DNA of 64,000 nucleotides, taken from NCBI GenBank assembly GCA_035041965.1, contig JAPYMA010000792.1, positions 155,576 through 219,575 on the forward strand, written 5' to 3'. The position numbers and the translations under genes are program-made. Under the pieces are notes generated by a model, which ran no database searches, was not told the DNA's origin, and was given only the letters and a program-made list of their open reading frames with translations. Below, in pieces: positions 25,228 through 40,200 of this stretch (position 1 is the first letter of the stretch; the number at the start of each line of letters is the position of its first letter). The stretch is from Anisakis pegreffii. Lineage: Eukaryota > Nematoda > Chromadorea > Rhabditida > Anisakidae.

Positions 25228-28200
25228 TCAACTATCAATTTTGGATGTACTGCAAGCAGTAGGTTTTGCCGCAGAAAGTACTGAGGTTGATATTGAGAAT
25301 GCATCGGGTAAATGAGTGGCGTGTGCGTATGAAGATCGCAGAATGAGAAGGCTTGTCAGCGAGTCGGTGGGAAGTGTGACATTACTTTGACTTCGATGCT
25401 GACAACACGCCGACGGTATCGACAACAGATATCGCGCCAAATGTGCTAAATTCGGAAATTGCGACTGACCGAGAGTCGACCAAAATTGCAGAACATCTCT
25501 GAAAAGTTCACGAAAATTGACTGAAGAATTGTAGCATGAAGGTGTTCTTTTTGTCTTATTTTGCAGACGGTCATCTGAAAAATTCGAAGACCGCACGAAA
25601 AGTATTACAAAAGTGAGAACTGGAACGAGAGTAAATTGTGACAAACTGAAATGTCTGAAACTGCTAATAGTTTAAGTGATTCTAGTGCTTTGCTTTATTG
25701 GCGAAGTATTTAGAAGGCACTCTTACTTGAAAAATTCATTGAACTCAGCGCTTGAACATGAATACCCGTTTGGGTACAACACTAACGAATGTGTATGAGT
25801 ATGAGCTTGAAACTGAACGGCGCATCGATGGAATTCAGGTTGAGGACAGCGTACAGTGATTTGACTACTCATAACTGATTACATCTAGTTGATACAAGTT
25901 ATCAGTCGAACGAACTTAGTTTGTATAGCTGGGAACTGCGAACGGAGATAGCATTCTAATTCATCGTCAATCATCGCGCGATCTTCGAGCGACGACAGGA
26001 AGGAGATTCGCTTTCTGGGTGGTTCACCTTCCAGTGCTTCTGAATTGTTGCAACTTATTCTTTTAATTCTGTTTATCACCATGTATCCATCCAAATGATT
26101 TTGAAACAAAAAAAAGACTGCCTCAGGAGAAATTTGCACATTGAAGTAGCCTTTGGAAGTTTCCGCCAGGTGATCTCTCTAAACCACTAGAAAGAGACCA
26201 AACAATATGGAATATTTCAAAAAAAAAAATTCAGGAGAAAAATTTCAACATTATCTTATCGCTTACCTGACCCAATTGGATCTTCACTTCTCGGTACTAT
26301 TGCTCTCGTTTCCCATAAGCCAATCATCGAGCGAATTTTTGTATAAGCTTCAATCCTAAAACTGTTGCATCATAGTTCCAATCAAATGAAAACACCACAG
26401 GTGTACACAAATGCTACGAGTGAACAATGGTCTCAATTCAGTGATTATTTTCTCTGTCACATTCCCAACAAATATCAAAGAATAGTTGCATTTGAAGCGA
26501 TAAACCTTTGTAAGTCATTACAAATAACTGGCAAATGTTTCAGACGTGGATTCAACACGGTTGCCATCCGATGTTCCACTGAAATCGTCGAGCTGGTCAG
26601 CGAGCGAAGTTTGTCTTCAGTTGCCTTCCGAACGCTCGATAACCATTTCGAAGATGAGCACGATGACTGAGAGGAATTCGCTGAGGATGTTTCAAAATTT
26701 GCTGCTGACGAATCTTCGTCTTCACCAGAAAATTCGTGGATCAGCGCAAACCATTCGGGCAGAACCTTGAAATGAGTATATCACTTCGGATTAAAGTCAC
26801 ATTTCTTGATCAGACAAACAAATTTAAGGTATATGCAGTGGTTAATTTAAAAATTTCTTGAACTGTGATTGAATTTCACTGAACCGATCGAACCTAACAT
26901 GAACGAATCAAAACAAGAAACAAACCATATGGTAATTGATCACCGCTTTTTGACTAAAAATTGAAGCCATAACATGAAACGGTTCCAGATACCTGCGGAT
27001 ATCATCCACAAATGACCACTCTATCGGATGGATTAGCGCAATCACATCTGGAAACAGCCGAAAATTTATGGCCACACAGAAATCACTCGACAGCAAATTT
27101 CAATCGTAAAAGTTGATCACTGTCAAGGAATCATGATCATCATGAGTTGATACACGTTTCAAAATTACCTAATCAGGAGCAAAATTCAAAAAAACTGGAC
27201 TGAGTCACGAGCCTGGACACTGGACAGTCGACGTGTTCTGAATACATTCACGAACGAATTTCAATAATTCATAAACATAGAAGAGGTAGTCAATATGACC
27301 ACAACGACTCTCACAAATCACTTCTGTCCTTCGCTCGAGTCCCATTTTCTCGAATGTTGCTGAAAATTATTTTGATGATTCTATGGTAAGATGCACTCGG
27401 AATAACTATTCAGTATTTCATCTGATCACAATAATCAATATTATGAAAAATACGACGACAATTACGAATATGATAATCATTAATGAGTATGCAAAGATCC
27501 TGCTTCTTTAAGAGGTTAAATAGGGTATAGGTGAACAGTTCCGGTATAATGGCAACTTCAATATGTATTGCGAAAAGTACTTCTCGACGACTGCATTATT
27601 CGTAAAAAGTTATGTTATTCAAACAATTTCATCACTCAAAGGAGGAAAATAATCTCTTTTATAAGAAGCACATACACGCCATTTTCTGACAAGACGAAAT
27701 CACTTCTGCAACATTATGCTTCTCATCAGTGGCATCCGTTAATATCTCATCAACAATCTGAAATACCATAAGAACACATCAGTGAATCCCACAAGTATTG
27801 CTGTTTGCTGATTGTGAGAGTGATAGGCCAATAAGTGATCATTCTCTCCTTATTGCCGTCACTATTTGCTTGTCTCTTCCTTTCTAAAAATTTGAAACAA
27901 CCGAGAATTCTGAACAGTAATGAGAGCTAACATTGTTGAGTGTTGCACATATGCAAATCGATGTACGTGCCGATGAATCGAAATTGAGCAACGGTTGCTC
28001 AGTTACGATCGTTAAATGCAACGCTCCACTTGCACACTCTCCTATTATCTGATCCATGCCATTTTGCAGCTGATCCCGCCTTTCAACGCTTAAAGTATTC
28101 TCGTATTGTAGCACAGCTATATCAAAACTATGCTAGTAGCAATTCAGGTCGAAGTTTTGCAAAACCCAAATGCTTTTTCTTCCTCACTGAATTTCTCATG

Positions 28201-31200
28201 AAAATAATTTGGTCGCATTGAATCGAAACGACTTGCTGAACGCATGTTTAGATCTTTGGAAGCACTTTGACGACATGTTTTGAAAATCAGAATCTTCAGA
28301 AATAAGCTGGAGCTTGCACACGATCAAGCAACATTTATTCAGATAGCACTCGTCTAAAAAGATTATTCATTCAAACAATATTACGATACGACGTGATGTG
28401 AGCAAATTTCTTCTTGTTCGTTAGCTGCTCTATAGATGAATGTTTTTCTGCATTCATTTTAATCATTCTCTTACGTTGTAAGTGAAGCAGTTAACGGATA
28501 AGTCCTCTGTACTGATAAGTATAAGTGGTGAGGAGTTATTGAACTCAACCGACTTATACAACTTATTCTTCATCACACAGCTCATTCTGATGAATATCTT
28601 TTACCTAATAATTCGTCGCTTCAACCTCCAATCCGCACCAACATAATTGGCCGACACAACGGCAAGCCGGTCGTCTCCAGTCACTCCTTCCACCGACAAC
28701 GATAAACCCGTTGCTCGCGCTGTGCAACCTACTTCTAGCTTCAATTCAGACAGCACTGATTTACTGCTGTTATCGATCAACTGCAATTTAAATACAATCA
28801 CTATTGCAAAGCATCGATAAAAGCATACATTGTTATTATATCATCACCCTTGAAAAAACTGCGAAAAGGGATTTCCCTATATCACATGAAAATTTTTAAT
28901 ACCCGTGAAGTGAAACGAACATCCACACTGTTCATCGTCATCAATTCACGATTAGTTACCTGTTGCAACGTTAGAGTGTCCGGAATGAGAGTGCTAAGAG
29001 ACTGTCTGTCAGCCAATCGACATCTCCGGCCTATGGCTATCGCGGTTTCGATTACTGAACGTAGTCCGTCACCCTTTAATGAAGCCGTTCAGATGACCCC
29101 TTTTCATACTCATTGAAACGTGAAAAATTTACTGGAATCTGACAGCGTGCCCAATCTCGTGCCCCAACACACTTCGCATGCAAATTTTCACAATTGATCA
29201 GATCACGTCGATTCTTCATTGCATTGATTATTTCTTACGTTCTTTTACAATATACAGAAAACTTCGCATCGTTTTTTATTCGAATTTTTGAGACTAAACT
29301 GAAAATTCACCTGAAAAACTACAGGAGGCAGCAGATCGGTGGCACAACATCGGACGACTGCCGCACAGAACAAACGTCGATCAAAATCTGAAAATGGCGG
29401 CGATGACTCGAACGAGGATTGCGCCGTTAAGCTGACATGTGATTGTCCTGGGGCGGGAGATTCCTGAAAGTATCTGACGGATCTCCTCTCAATTAACAAT
29501 GAACATAGTTTCGTGAATTTAGAGACCACATTTAATGCCCCGAACCCGAAAAATGCGCATAGTTGTTGATGCCGAGGACGTCGACCAGATGCAAAACAGC
29601 AATATCATAAGAGATGTTTAAAACGATTCGATATAAAACTGTTCGATCATTAAGGGAACTGCTCATCAGTGCAAAAACGACTGAAATGATGAATCGATGC
29701 AGACATCACTATGGAAACATCACTATACATCACAGACATCACTATACATCACATCACTATCATCTTTTTTTCAAACTGCTGCATAGTTGAACTCAAGTCG
29801 AGGAAAGCGAATTCGCAAAGGACCACGAACCCTTTGATATCCAGACGCAGCCTCAGGTGAGAGTTGGCCACTGGCAGATACAGCCGTTTCGAACGACTGC
29901 TGCGATGAAAGGTCCGGATTGGTTTCAGTTGAGGAACTAAAAATCGAATCAAATTTCACCTATGACTGGAAAGATCACTTAAAATTCCTAAACGAACCCC
30001 ACGTCATCATGGTCTCAGTACTAGGTCCAGAGCACATTGAATTCGACTATGATTGAGTGGAATGCATACTCTGCTCCGAAATTATCAGTTCTCGAGAATA
30101 GTCTATGTGAAACGAATTGTTCGTTGCTGATACAAATCAACTACTCAATAAGACTGATGAGTATGAATGCTACTAAGAAATTCCACTCTTACCCGATACT
30201 ACTGTCCTTATAGCTGGTGCCAAGTGGGCAACGATGTCGAGTCATATTTCCAGTGCCACCACCAGTATCCGTATAAAGCACCTTGCATGCATAACACGCT
30301 ACATACGGTAAACGTGCACCAGTTGTCGTATCGAGAACCTGAACACGATGAAAGTGCACAATTTAATGAAATGAACCACTTTAGGAGACTACCTTGCAGA
30401 AGAGAATGAAAGTTTAAAGCAACATCAGCATGTTTATAAGGTGTCAACGCTTATGTTCAATACAGATTTTCAAGCCAATGAATTCACAATAGCATTACAT
30501 TCAGTGAGAATATTAAGCAACAAAACATATTCAATCTGCTTTCCATCGCTTCTAATGTAAAATATCGATGAGCTTTGCTTGGAATTTTGTTGAAAGATAG
30601 AATTTGTTGGCAAAAACATTCATTTTGCTGATGTGCCCAAATCTCAAAAACATCTTAGGTATTCCCAGACAAAGATTTCTTCAATACTATGATGATGATA
30701 ATAATAAAAAGAGATTATTTCCGAAGTTTCGATGAGAAAGCATATTCCAACAATGACCTTTCAATACTACTGAAATGATCCCTGAATCGCAAGTCAAAAT
30801 AAGATCGCAAGTCAAAGCGCAGCATCGATCGAAATTAATACCACAGATCCGAAATATCTCGGATATATAGTGCTCATCTAAGTTTCAAGACTCAAATTCA
30901 AGACTGTTACAAGTTTCGGAATGTTCTCCTAATAAAAACTCAGTCATCCACCTGCCCGAAGAGATTCCAAACTTCCGAACGACCCTTCTTTTTGACGAGT
31001 TCGAAACGTCCCAACTTCATGCGGATGTCATCTTGAATCACTGCTTTTGGAGGCATTAGCTGACTATTCAGCGGTAAAGTGACGCCAGTGTCACGAGAAC
31101 TCGTTGAATTCGTCGATGACGAAGAATCTGTTGAGACCTGGAATTGTCGAGCGAAACATTCCAATCTAGATAGTTTGAGTTAATCAACTGCTCACTGAAC

Positions 31201-34200
31201 TCTACTTTCTCCACCTCCAACATGCACACTTTCAAGAGACAACACTTCAGTCTTTCTGAATTCAATTACAATCTCGCAGAAAGCTGAAAAGTTGAATTGT
31301 TCTAATTGCAATGCTGCTGTGATTTGATTTCAATGTGTTATGAACCGCTGAATGCTTGCAGAATGTGCGATTCAGATTCTGAATGAATTTCGCTTATGAA
31401 TGAAAGGAAACAAGTGAACAACTGAAAGATGCCTTTGCGAATGCTCGATTATTCATTCTGCGAACCATTACTCATTTCACTCTGCATGCTGGGCAAACAC
31501 CACACAAATCCATCAATCAATTTCAAATCTTTGCTCTATGCAACCCCTAACGAAATTTCCGTTCGTTCACTACAGCTTTTCATGCTTGTCTCCAAGCACG
31601 CACATAGGCTCATGTTCATGAAACGTGAAAATGCAAATGAGCAAGCAACAACAAAAAAATGGTTATAGTCTACAGTTGGATTGAGTTGCAACTAACAATA
31701 AGTAAGTAAGGCTCAGTTTGCAACAAAGCGACTACGAATCCTACCTGATGCCTAGCAGAGGAATGTGCTGGCTCAAATAGCGAACTACTGGTCGCATCGT
31801 CGGTTAAGATGGCATCGCAACTGCGCACCTGAAAATGTTTTAAGAGTGTCAAAAAACCGATGGAATTTCCTAATTATGAACAGATGGAATCTTAACAGTA
31901 CACATACGTACATAGCATGATCCCTGCACTAGGAGATTGAAGTAAAAACCAGAAATTTCAAGCTCTGAACACACGTGTGTTTTCACAATAGCCGTATCAG
32001 TTTGTCTCAGTTTTCTTCAACTGATTGAATGACCTGTCTATCCTAGTCAATCTCCGGAACATAAAGAGAATATTTAAGATTGATACGAATGAATAATGAA
32101 TGAATGAAATGGCTTGATTGCTGGTTCTTTCCAGCGTCGATATTTCTCAAAAAGAATTTCCGATGAGGTTTCCTTGATGAAACTTTTTAAGGTACGTCAT
32201 TGATGCGAACAGAAATCCATTAAGACCCTCAGAACAGAGTGAGCTGAGGATCGTCAACATCATCAACGAAAGAAAAACGCGATTTGAGCTTAGACAATTG
32301 ATCGTTGTGAACTGATTCGATTATGAATGGTTGTTGAACAGGCACGATCAGAGTTGTGAATTAGTTGCTGATTACATGGCCATGAACAATTACAAAAAGA
32401 GAGCTGAATAACTGTTGCCGGCGATAAGAGCCGACAGACTCCACTAAATTTCAACTGCCAGCAATTCAAAGAAAGGTTTTGAAGTCGAAATGTTTACTGG
32501 TCAATAAACTGAATAGCACCAATTCTGTCCAATATTGCAAAATAAATGAGATATGAAAGTCATGATTATGATTAAAACATGAATTCAATATAGAAGTCAT
32601 AATAAAATATCACTATAAAATTATAACTGGCATAGCATTACGAACACAAGAAGCAGCTAAACAGTTTTCAATCAAAAGCTCACCGTCGACATTGCAGCCA
32701 GATCATGTAACTTTGAAATCTTCATCTGTGGGACCGAATTAGCGTGAACAGTACTAACTGATCTATTAGAATGATGATGAGCATGATGTAGAGTAGGATT
32801 ACTGCCAGGTAGTGTATCATCTCCAGTTAACGGCTCACTTTTAGTACAATGAATTGTAGCAGTGGGTTGTGGAATCTGTGGTGATATAGATAGCAACGAT
32901 TGTTGCGTAGATGCCGAGCTGGAAGGAGACGAGCAAGACTGTGAATTTGCTAGATTTATTGCTGAAGGGCTGACTTGACGTCGACCTAGCGACGTTCCGG
33001 ATGACGTTGCAAGAACTGCAGCCATTAAATTACTAGCAGGAATTCCTCGTTGCCCCCCAACCACTAGATTACTGCCATCCCAACTGGAAGTGACCCCACC
33101 AATTGAGTTCACATAGCTACTTGAGGTAGTAGTTAATGTGGTGGTATGGATCGAAAGGTTAGAGCTGAGAGCCACGGCCGAAGAATCACTAGGCGTAGGG
33201 TTATCAGCATTCGGCGATCCGGTCTCCTCATCCATCGTTTCTTCGCTGACAGCGGTTGATTTTCGCAGCCCAGGAGGGCGAATGCGATGAGGCGCCGGCA
33301 ACTGAGGTCCCGATGACGACGCCAACTTGGATGCTGCAATGAACTACGAGTATGAGAGAGTCTTTTTGCTTTGAATTCCAGTGGTGAAGTCGCTTTCTCG
33401 TTCTTTTATTATCAATTTATTGGTATGTTAATCATTTCAACGTTGTTTTGAATGATTAACGTCACGTTTCAGTGAGAGTTACATCACATATGAATTACTG
33501 TGTTATATTCATTATTGTCTTTGCCTGCTAATTTCATACCAAAACATCTCTGCTATAATAAATGAACATACTACATTAATGAGTAATTTCGAATTGAGTA
33601 AAACCAACTAATATCAAGAATACTTGCAACATTGCTGATATGAAGAGTACAACAATCAGGATAATAGTAAGGATAATAATTTCGAAAAGGAATAAGACAT
33701 CGGAAAATTGATCAAAATTCATGATACTTTCGATGAAAGTAAGCCAGAAGTAACGACTGCGAAAAAACCTAATCCAAATCACAATGAATCGAGTGATTTT
33801 CACATATTCTACGTCGAAGTGTTCGTCGAAAAGGTAATAACAGTAATAACAGCCATTTGCAGTCAACACTTAACTCGAGGTTGAATCGCACAAATAATTA
33901 TTTGAAAACAATCACAATTATTTGTTAATGTCGATAATATTGTGTATATTCTTTGATTACAAAACAAGATTGCCGATCTTTGATACTTCTGAAGCGAAAT
34001 GATGCATAAACCCCTATTAGATTGCCGAGATTTTGCTCATTAAAACTCAATACGACTGAGTTAAATCATTTCACAAATGAGCCATTCATTGCGCATTTGC
34101 GTGTATTTCGAATGCTCAACAATATCGGAGGAAAAACCTTATTAGATTGCACGGAACTGACGATCACGAATGTTAGACAAAATGTTTACGCGATTAAACT

Positions 34201-37200
34201 GTTTTCCAAAGAAAACAACAAAAACTGAAAGTGAATGCGTTCACAGTTAGAAGCAAGAAACGAATGATTGATTAAATGTCTTACTAAAATGAACGTTTCA
34301 ATTAGAAACGCAGTGGAATGAATGTGTTAATAGTGTTTGCAAAATATTTTTACGACATCTGAATAAAAAAGAGTCGATAATATTGCGTATATTCTTTGAT
34401 TCCAGAACAAGATCACTGGTCTTCGATACTTTCAACTTAATTGATAAAATACTTGCAAACTTGATATTTTTCTGCGATGAATACTTCAGGAAGACATCAC
34501 CAATGAACTCGCTCACAATTATTCAAACTGATAGTCCATTTATGTTGCTGACAACGACTGATCCGAGAGGGTTTCCGGATTAGTATTCATCAAGATCAGA
34601 TTATTACGTTATTATAACAAGTTTGCTGAGTACATATTCGAACTCTAATACATCAACTAATTCAACGTTTCAGGACGACCACAAAATAATGGCTAACAAC
34701 CGTATTCATCGGACATTCATTATTCAAGCATGCAAACTGCGAGCATATACCTTTATATTTAGGTGATCTAGCTGAGAGCATAGGAAAATCGAATAGACTC
34801 TCAAATGTGAATCTCTCCTCAATAAAATATAAATCATTGCATATGGAATTCAACCAATATTCAGCTTGACTTCACATGTTTTGATCAGTCTGAGACATTA
34901 AAAACACGTTTTCATTTTCAGCAACACTCTTACTTCGCTTACACAAGCCAATCAAACAACATTCATAATTACTTTTCAAGAGTTTCCTTTAAAGATGACA
35001 CACATACACTTTTACACATTGTCAGATAAGCGACATGTGAAACGCTGATCATGCATAGGTATGCCTAATTTTTTCAGATATTTTTGGACATTAACTATTT
35101 GTAGAGTTAGCTGTTGACTGAGATGGTGGAGCAAGAATTACTGTAGCTCAGTTATAGTTACGATGCATTTTCAAGGATGCAAAATTGAGAAATATTTAAA
35201 GAGTAAATACTTTCTGAACAATGCTTTCATGTGCTACAATAGGTCATTCATTAGAATATTGCAAGTGTTTAAGTTGCGAATGAAATGGAATGCGTATCGC
35301 TTCGAGAATCGAATAGATGCTTGAGAGACGTGCAATATCATCTCAAAGAATGCGACGACTTTTAAATGAGTGCTTCTGATAGTTGAACAATTTGCCTTGA
35401 TCTTGTTTAACAGTCATTAGCATCTCGAACAGAAACATTTAAAATCGACGGCATCGTCAGATGAAGACAAGACAAAATTATTCGAAGAAATAAGACGTGC
35501 GTGCAAACAAACAATATGAAACGAACCTTCTGCAAATCAAACCCATTCAGCTGAAAAATCGTTAAAATGCGTTTTGTAGAATGAGACAGACGTTCCCCAT
35601 GACCCGAGCGCTCGCCGTTCTTTAACGAACCAAAGTTCAAACGGAAACGTTCATCACTAGTTGAAAGTTTTGATCTTTCATTCTCTGCGAAACGTTCACT
35701 CGGATTATTCATGAAGTGTTCAGGAATGAAACAAACCATGAGCGCAGTACGAGTATAGACTGATGCATTAACTGAGGGAATGATCTGAGATAACCGCACG
35801 AATTTTGCTTTTTGCACAGCCTAGTCTTATCTAGTGCTTTCACGAGATCTCCGTAATACCGAATACTGGTATTAGAAAAGCGATAACGATCTCGGGATTT
35901 GTGCTGCTGGTATTTCCGGCATTCATACCGCAGGTCATTTTAAGTGAATTTGGTAGTATATTCATCACGACCGCAGCATTGAGTGAATGGAAACGTAGTG
36001 AGACCATTTTCATAATATTAATTTTTGTTTTTTGTTGAATTTCTTCAGCTTTGGTGAGTGACTTGTTAAAGAAATTGTTTTTTGAATAATTATGAACACA
36101 TTGGGTAAAAAAATGTGTTGAACAAGTCACATTTCTATATTTCAAATGTTACTTATCAATAGCGGTATCGTCGGTACTGAAAAACGATATCGGTATCAAT
36201 ATCGACCTAGTTATTGAGAAAATCGTTGATATTTCAGAAATATTACTCTTATGCATTCGCCTTTGATAAAGCTGTTCCTCAAAAGTGTACTCTTCATCAT
36301 GATTGTTCAAACCGCTCTTCCGAAATTTCAACAGTGTGAGGGCCTCTCGTCGTATGTTCGACGAACTCTCGCTGAAGTTGGACATTTTTCGGTTTAAAAA
36401 GACTGAAGAATCATCGCGGTAGTTAACGAGGTTAGGGAAGTGCAAAGTGAACAAAAAGTTGATAATATATGAAATGCGTGCAATTGACTAATGTCAAAGA
36501 TCATGCATATATATCTATCTATCTCATTCAACTGAGACTGCCTCCGGAAAGCGGTAATTGAATTATGTCAGTTGCACAAACACCCTTCGATGGAATGAAA
36601 CGTTTATTGAATCGTTCACCACTACACAAAAGTAGCTTGTGAATATCAACGAGAATCTCACAGATGCAGAAAAAGTTTGCAGTCACATTTCTAGAGCACT
36701 CAATAATGTACCTGATAAGGCATTTATTATCACCACTGAAAAAGTTTTAAGTCAAAATTTCTGTTAAAGATCAACATTTTCGTATATTTATGAACTTATA
36801 GATTTGAACATCTTCATTTATGGATATTCACGTACCACATTTCTTCGTGCAATCTCCTCCAACGTCTATCATCACCCCTCATAATGTTCGTAATTTGCGT
36901 CTCTCACGAGCAGACATTAAAGAAAATACAAACAAAGTAATTTTTATTTTCTTCTTGTTTATTAGTCTGCATTTTTCGTTATTTATTAGTACGCAGAAAC
37001 GTATGCAGTAGATTTAACAGCTTTAGTATGACAGTACGAATGAGATTGTATGAATGGACGTGTGACGTAACGTTTGAGACATTCATAACAGATGTACAAT
37101 TAAGTCGCATAATAAGCGGTTGGAAGCGTCGTTGACTGCATGAATTGCGATGACGATTGCTCACCTCTTATCACTCTTCAGTACGTCAGCAATTTTGGAA

Positions 37201-40200
37201 AGTGGAAAAAAAAGTCTGCAGAAGATTGCATTCGCATTGCATTATGAATTTGTCCCGAGAGGGCCCTATCACATTCTGGTTAAAAGATGAGAATACTGGT
37301 TTGTGATCTGGGATGTCTGCATGAATCGTGCACATTCAATGATAATAGGTGACAGTGCCAATATGAGTAATATCACGCGGAGAGCCTCATAATGAATTAA
37401 TTATGATTCATTATCAAATACAATCATGTAAACGTAAGGTTTTAACGACGTCAGCGGTCAGTGAGTTTGGCTTTTTACTGAGAGATGAGCAAAAACTGCC
37501 TTATTGTTTAAATGAAATTTTTGAACCGCAAAAATAAAAGCGCGTGATAGTCTCTGATCATTTTTCCCGACAACACGAACTAGCGAACAGATATCATTGG
37601 GTCATTAATTTGTCATTTCTTCGGTTATTGCTCTTGACTTCAAAACGTTGTGAATTCCATCATTAAGGAAGCATCAAAACGAAATTTTGAGTTCTCAAAG
37701 ATCTTCGGACTTTGGACAAGCATTTATAATGATGATAATGAATACAAAATTTGTATCTCGTTAAATCCGAACAGAATGAAATATTTTGAATGACTGAATG
37801 AAGAATGGATCTTGAACAGCAGTCCACAGTCAACTGTTGTCATCCATGAGCACTCAACGACAAATGATGATGATTCGCCTCAAACGTGACATTTTAATCA
37901 GCATTTCTGTGATGCTTGCGCGGATATTGTGTCTTTATCGTGCACTCTTCCTCCGACACAATGTGTTGCGGAGAAGGAAAAAACTCGGGGAAGAAATTTT
38001 GCAGTCGTTCGGCTCGAAAAAAAGTCGATGAAAGGGAGTCGTGTACGGGGTCCCCGAAATATGCCATTCGCTGAAACACGTCACTTGAACAACTCTTCTT
38101 TAAGTACAACAAAATTTCATTTCCAAAATCAATAATCTTTGCTTTTCTTTTTCTGCACTCTCAATGAATTTGTCAATAATGATTCAATCGTTCCACACTG
38201 CAACCGTTCAAATAGAACAGAAAAAAGAACGTTCATGATAGTGCACTGATGACAGTCGCTAGCATTCACACTCTAAATGATTTATGAAAAAGTACTTCAA
38301 ATTTTTCCACTCACTAATTTTCCCCAGCCTAAACATATATGGATTTTTCCGCTCAGATTTTCCTTCTTCTCTGATCGTTCTTTGAACGTTTCAGAGGAGA
38401 AACTCTTCTTTCTGTTGACAAGAAACACGAAATTCCGATAACCAATCAGTCCTGTCTACCAATCTGTTCAATGTTTAAACAAATAAATTTTCATAGCGTT
38501 CATTTCCGCACAATGGACAAAGTCATTTACACAATCCTAAAGTTTACAAATGACAAAATTTGCGTTTCATTTTCCAGCAGCAATATCACTTCATCGTTCC
38601 AAATTCATCGTTGCTTCAGATGGTCTGAGCAAAGTTACAAAGAGAATATAAAAGGATAATAACATTTGCAGAATAAATATTACCGACGCATCATAAATTG
38701 AAACATTCTTCAGTGTTCAGTTCGTAATTTTTCGAAATGATGAGTTGACTTCGAATCAGTTCAAAGCAGCCAATTTACGTTATCGTCACGCGCGCATCCC
38801 TTCGTTCATTCGTCTATTCGCGACAGTTTGTCGAAGAATTTTGTCGCAAAAAATCTCATTTAGTTGTTGATTGCAAAATGAGACGAGAAGTTATTTGTTA
38901 GCAGAGAGATGACTACACTGGACGAGAGATGAGTAAGTGAGATATGAGCATGTATTGAAATTAAATGAGGTGGCAGGATCGCGAAGATGGCGATGACGCA
39001 AACTGACGACATCTCAGCGGATGATGGTAAATTTTATAGGTGATCATGGAAATCACCAGTTGGGTTATCTAAATGAGTGTTTAGCAAATAACAAATAACA
39101 TCGTGATTACATAATCGTGCTGGGTCGGTAAATGACGGAAATGAGATTCAAGTAATCAAATCGACACTCGAAATTGACACCTCGGGCTGCTCAAAACGGC
39201 TCAAAGAGATTGCTGATGTCTAGGCGCAAAAGAAATAGAACGTTGAAATCGAGCCAACTTAACGTAATCTGACATGCATCACATGTTAGCTAATCATATT
39301 TGCGAAAGCTTCCTTCAATCAATACCCAACCTACTTCAGTGCTGTCTGCTATCGCATCAGCTTTCAGTTTCCCATGATGAGAAAAACCGTTTATATCAAC
39401 GAATTAGCAATCATTGGCTATGTGAGCGCTAGAAGAGTCAAGATTACTGTGGATAATAAACCCATAAACCAAAACATTAAAACTACGAGTTCTTAACGCA
39501 AGAGTGATGAAGTGTGAAAATTTGATGGAATGGAGCCCGGATGCACAGGAATGAAAAGCGAACAAATCTGATAATCGGATAATCTTGTTGCAAAAATCTA
39601 CCCCTCCTCGTTTGCAGTAATTATGAATGTTATCTGTTTTAAATCAAAATGCAGATTGCTATCGTTATTAATATTACCATTATCTAAAGCACGCATCGAT
39701 GCACATATAAGACAATCATAAAAGCAAATAATGAACTAACTCTAAGATATTTATTTCCAGCAGCTTACCTTAATCACTGCTTGAATCTGTACTGCACTCC
39801 AAAGGTGTCATAAGACAGTCTGTACATAAAAAATTGCATATTCTTCAGCTGCAATTTAGAACCTATCGTATGGTGATGTGATCTGATATTTCCAGCTCTA
39901 ATCATTCAAACCGTGACTCTTATCGGATGAACTGAATACAGCAACAGGTAACAGAGAATGCAGCAGCAGAAAAAAACATATAACAATTATAAATTAAACA
40001 ATTTTAGTGAAACACTACCCAATGAATACAAATTCTAGTGCTGATTAGAAAGAGGGCAACTTTATGGAATCTAAAGGCACTCCTTCGGGCTATTACGACA
40101 ACGATTCGGCTATCAAATGTGCGAATCAATGATGGAAGTAAAAAAGCATAGACATATACGTTACACATATATCAAAACAAATGAAATGCACTCTAAAAGT

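Noticed and set aside
25885..25943. Reading the hAT gene as ending at the TAG at 25885.
   Set aside because: A downstream exon (25520-25228) carries the missing hAT dimerisation motifs and joins in phase through a donor at 25944, or less likely 25896.
35407..36454. Several overlapping frames on both strands, including a hydrophobic plus frame near 35850-36050.
   Set aside because: None links through convincing splice sites or matches a family. They are likely chance frames within the long intron.
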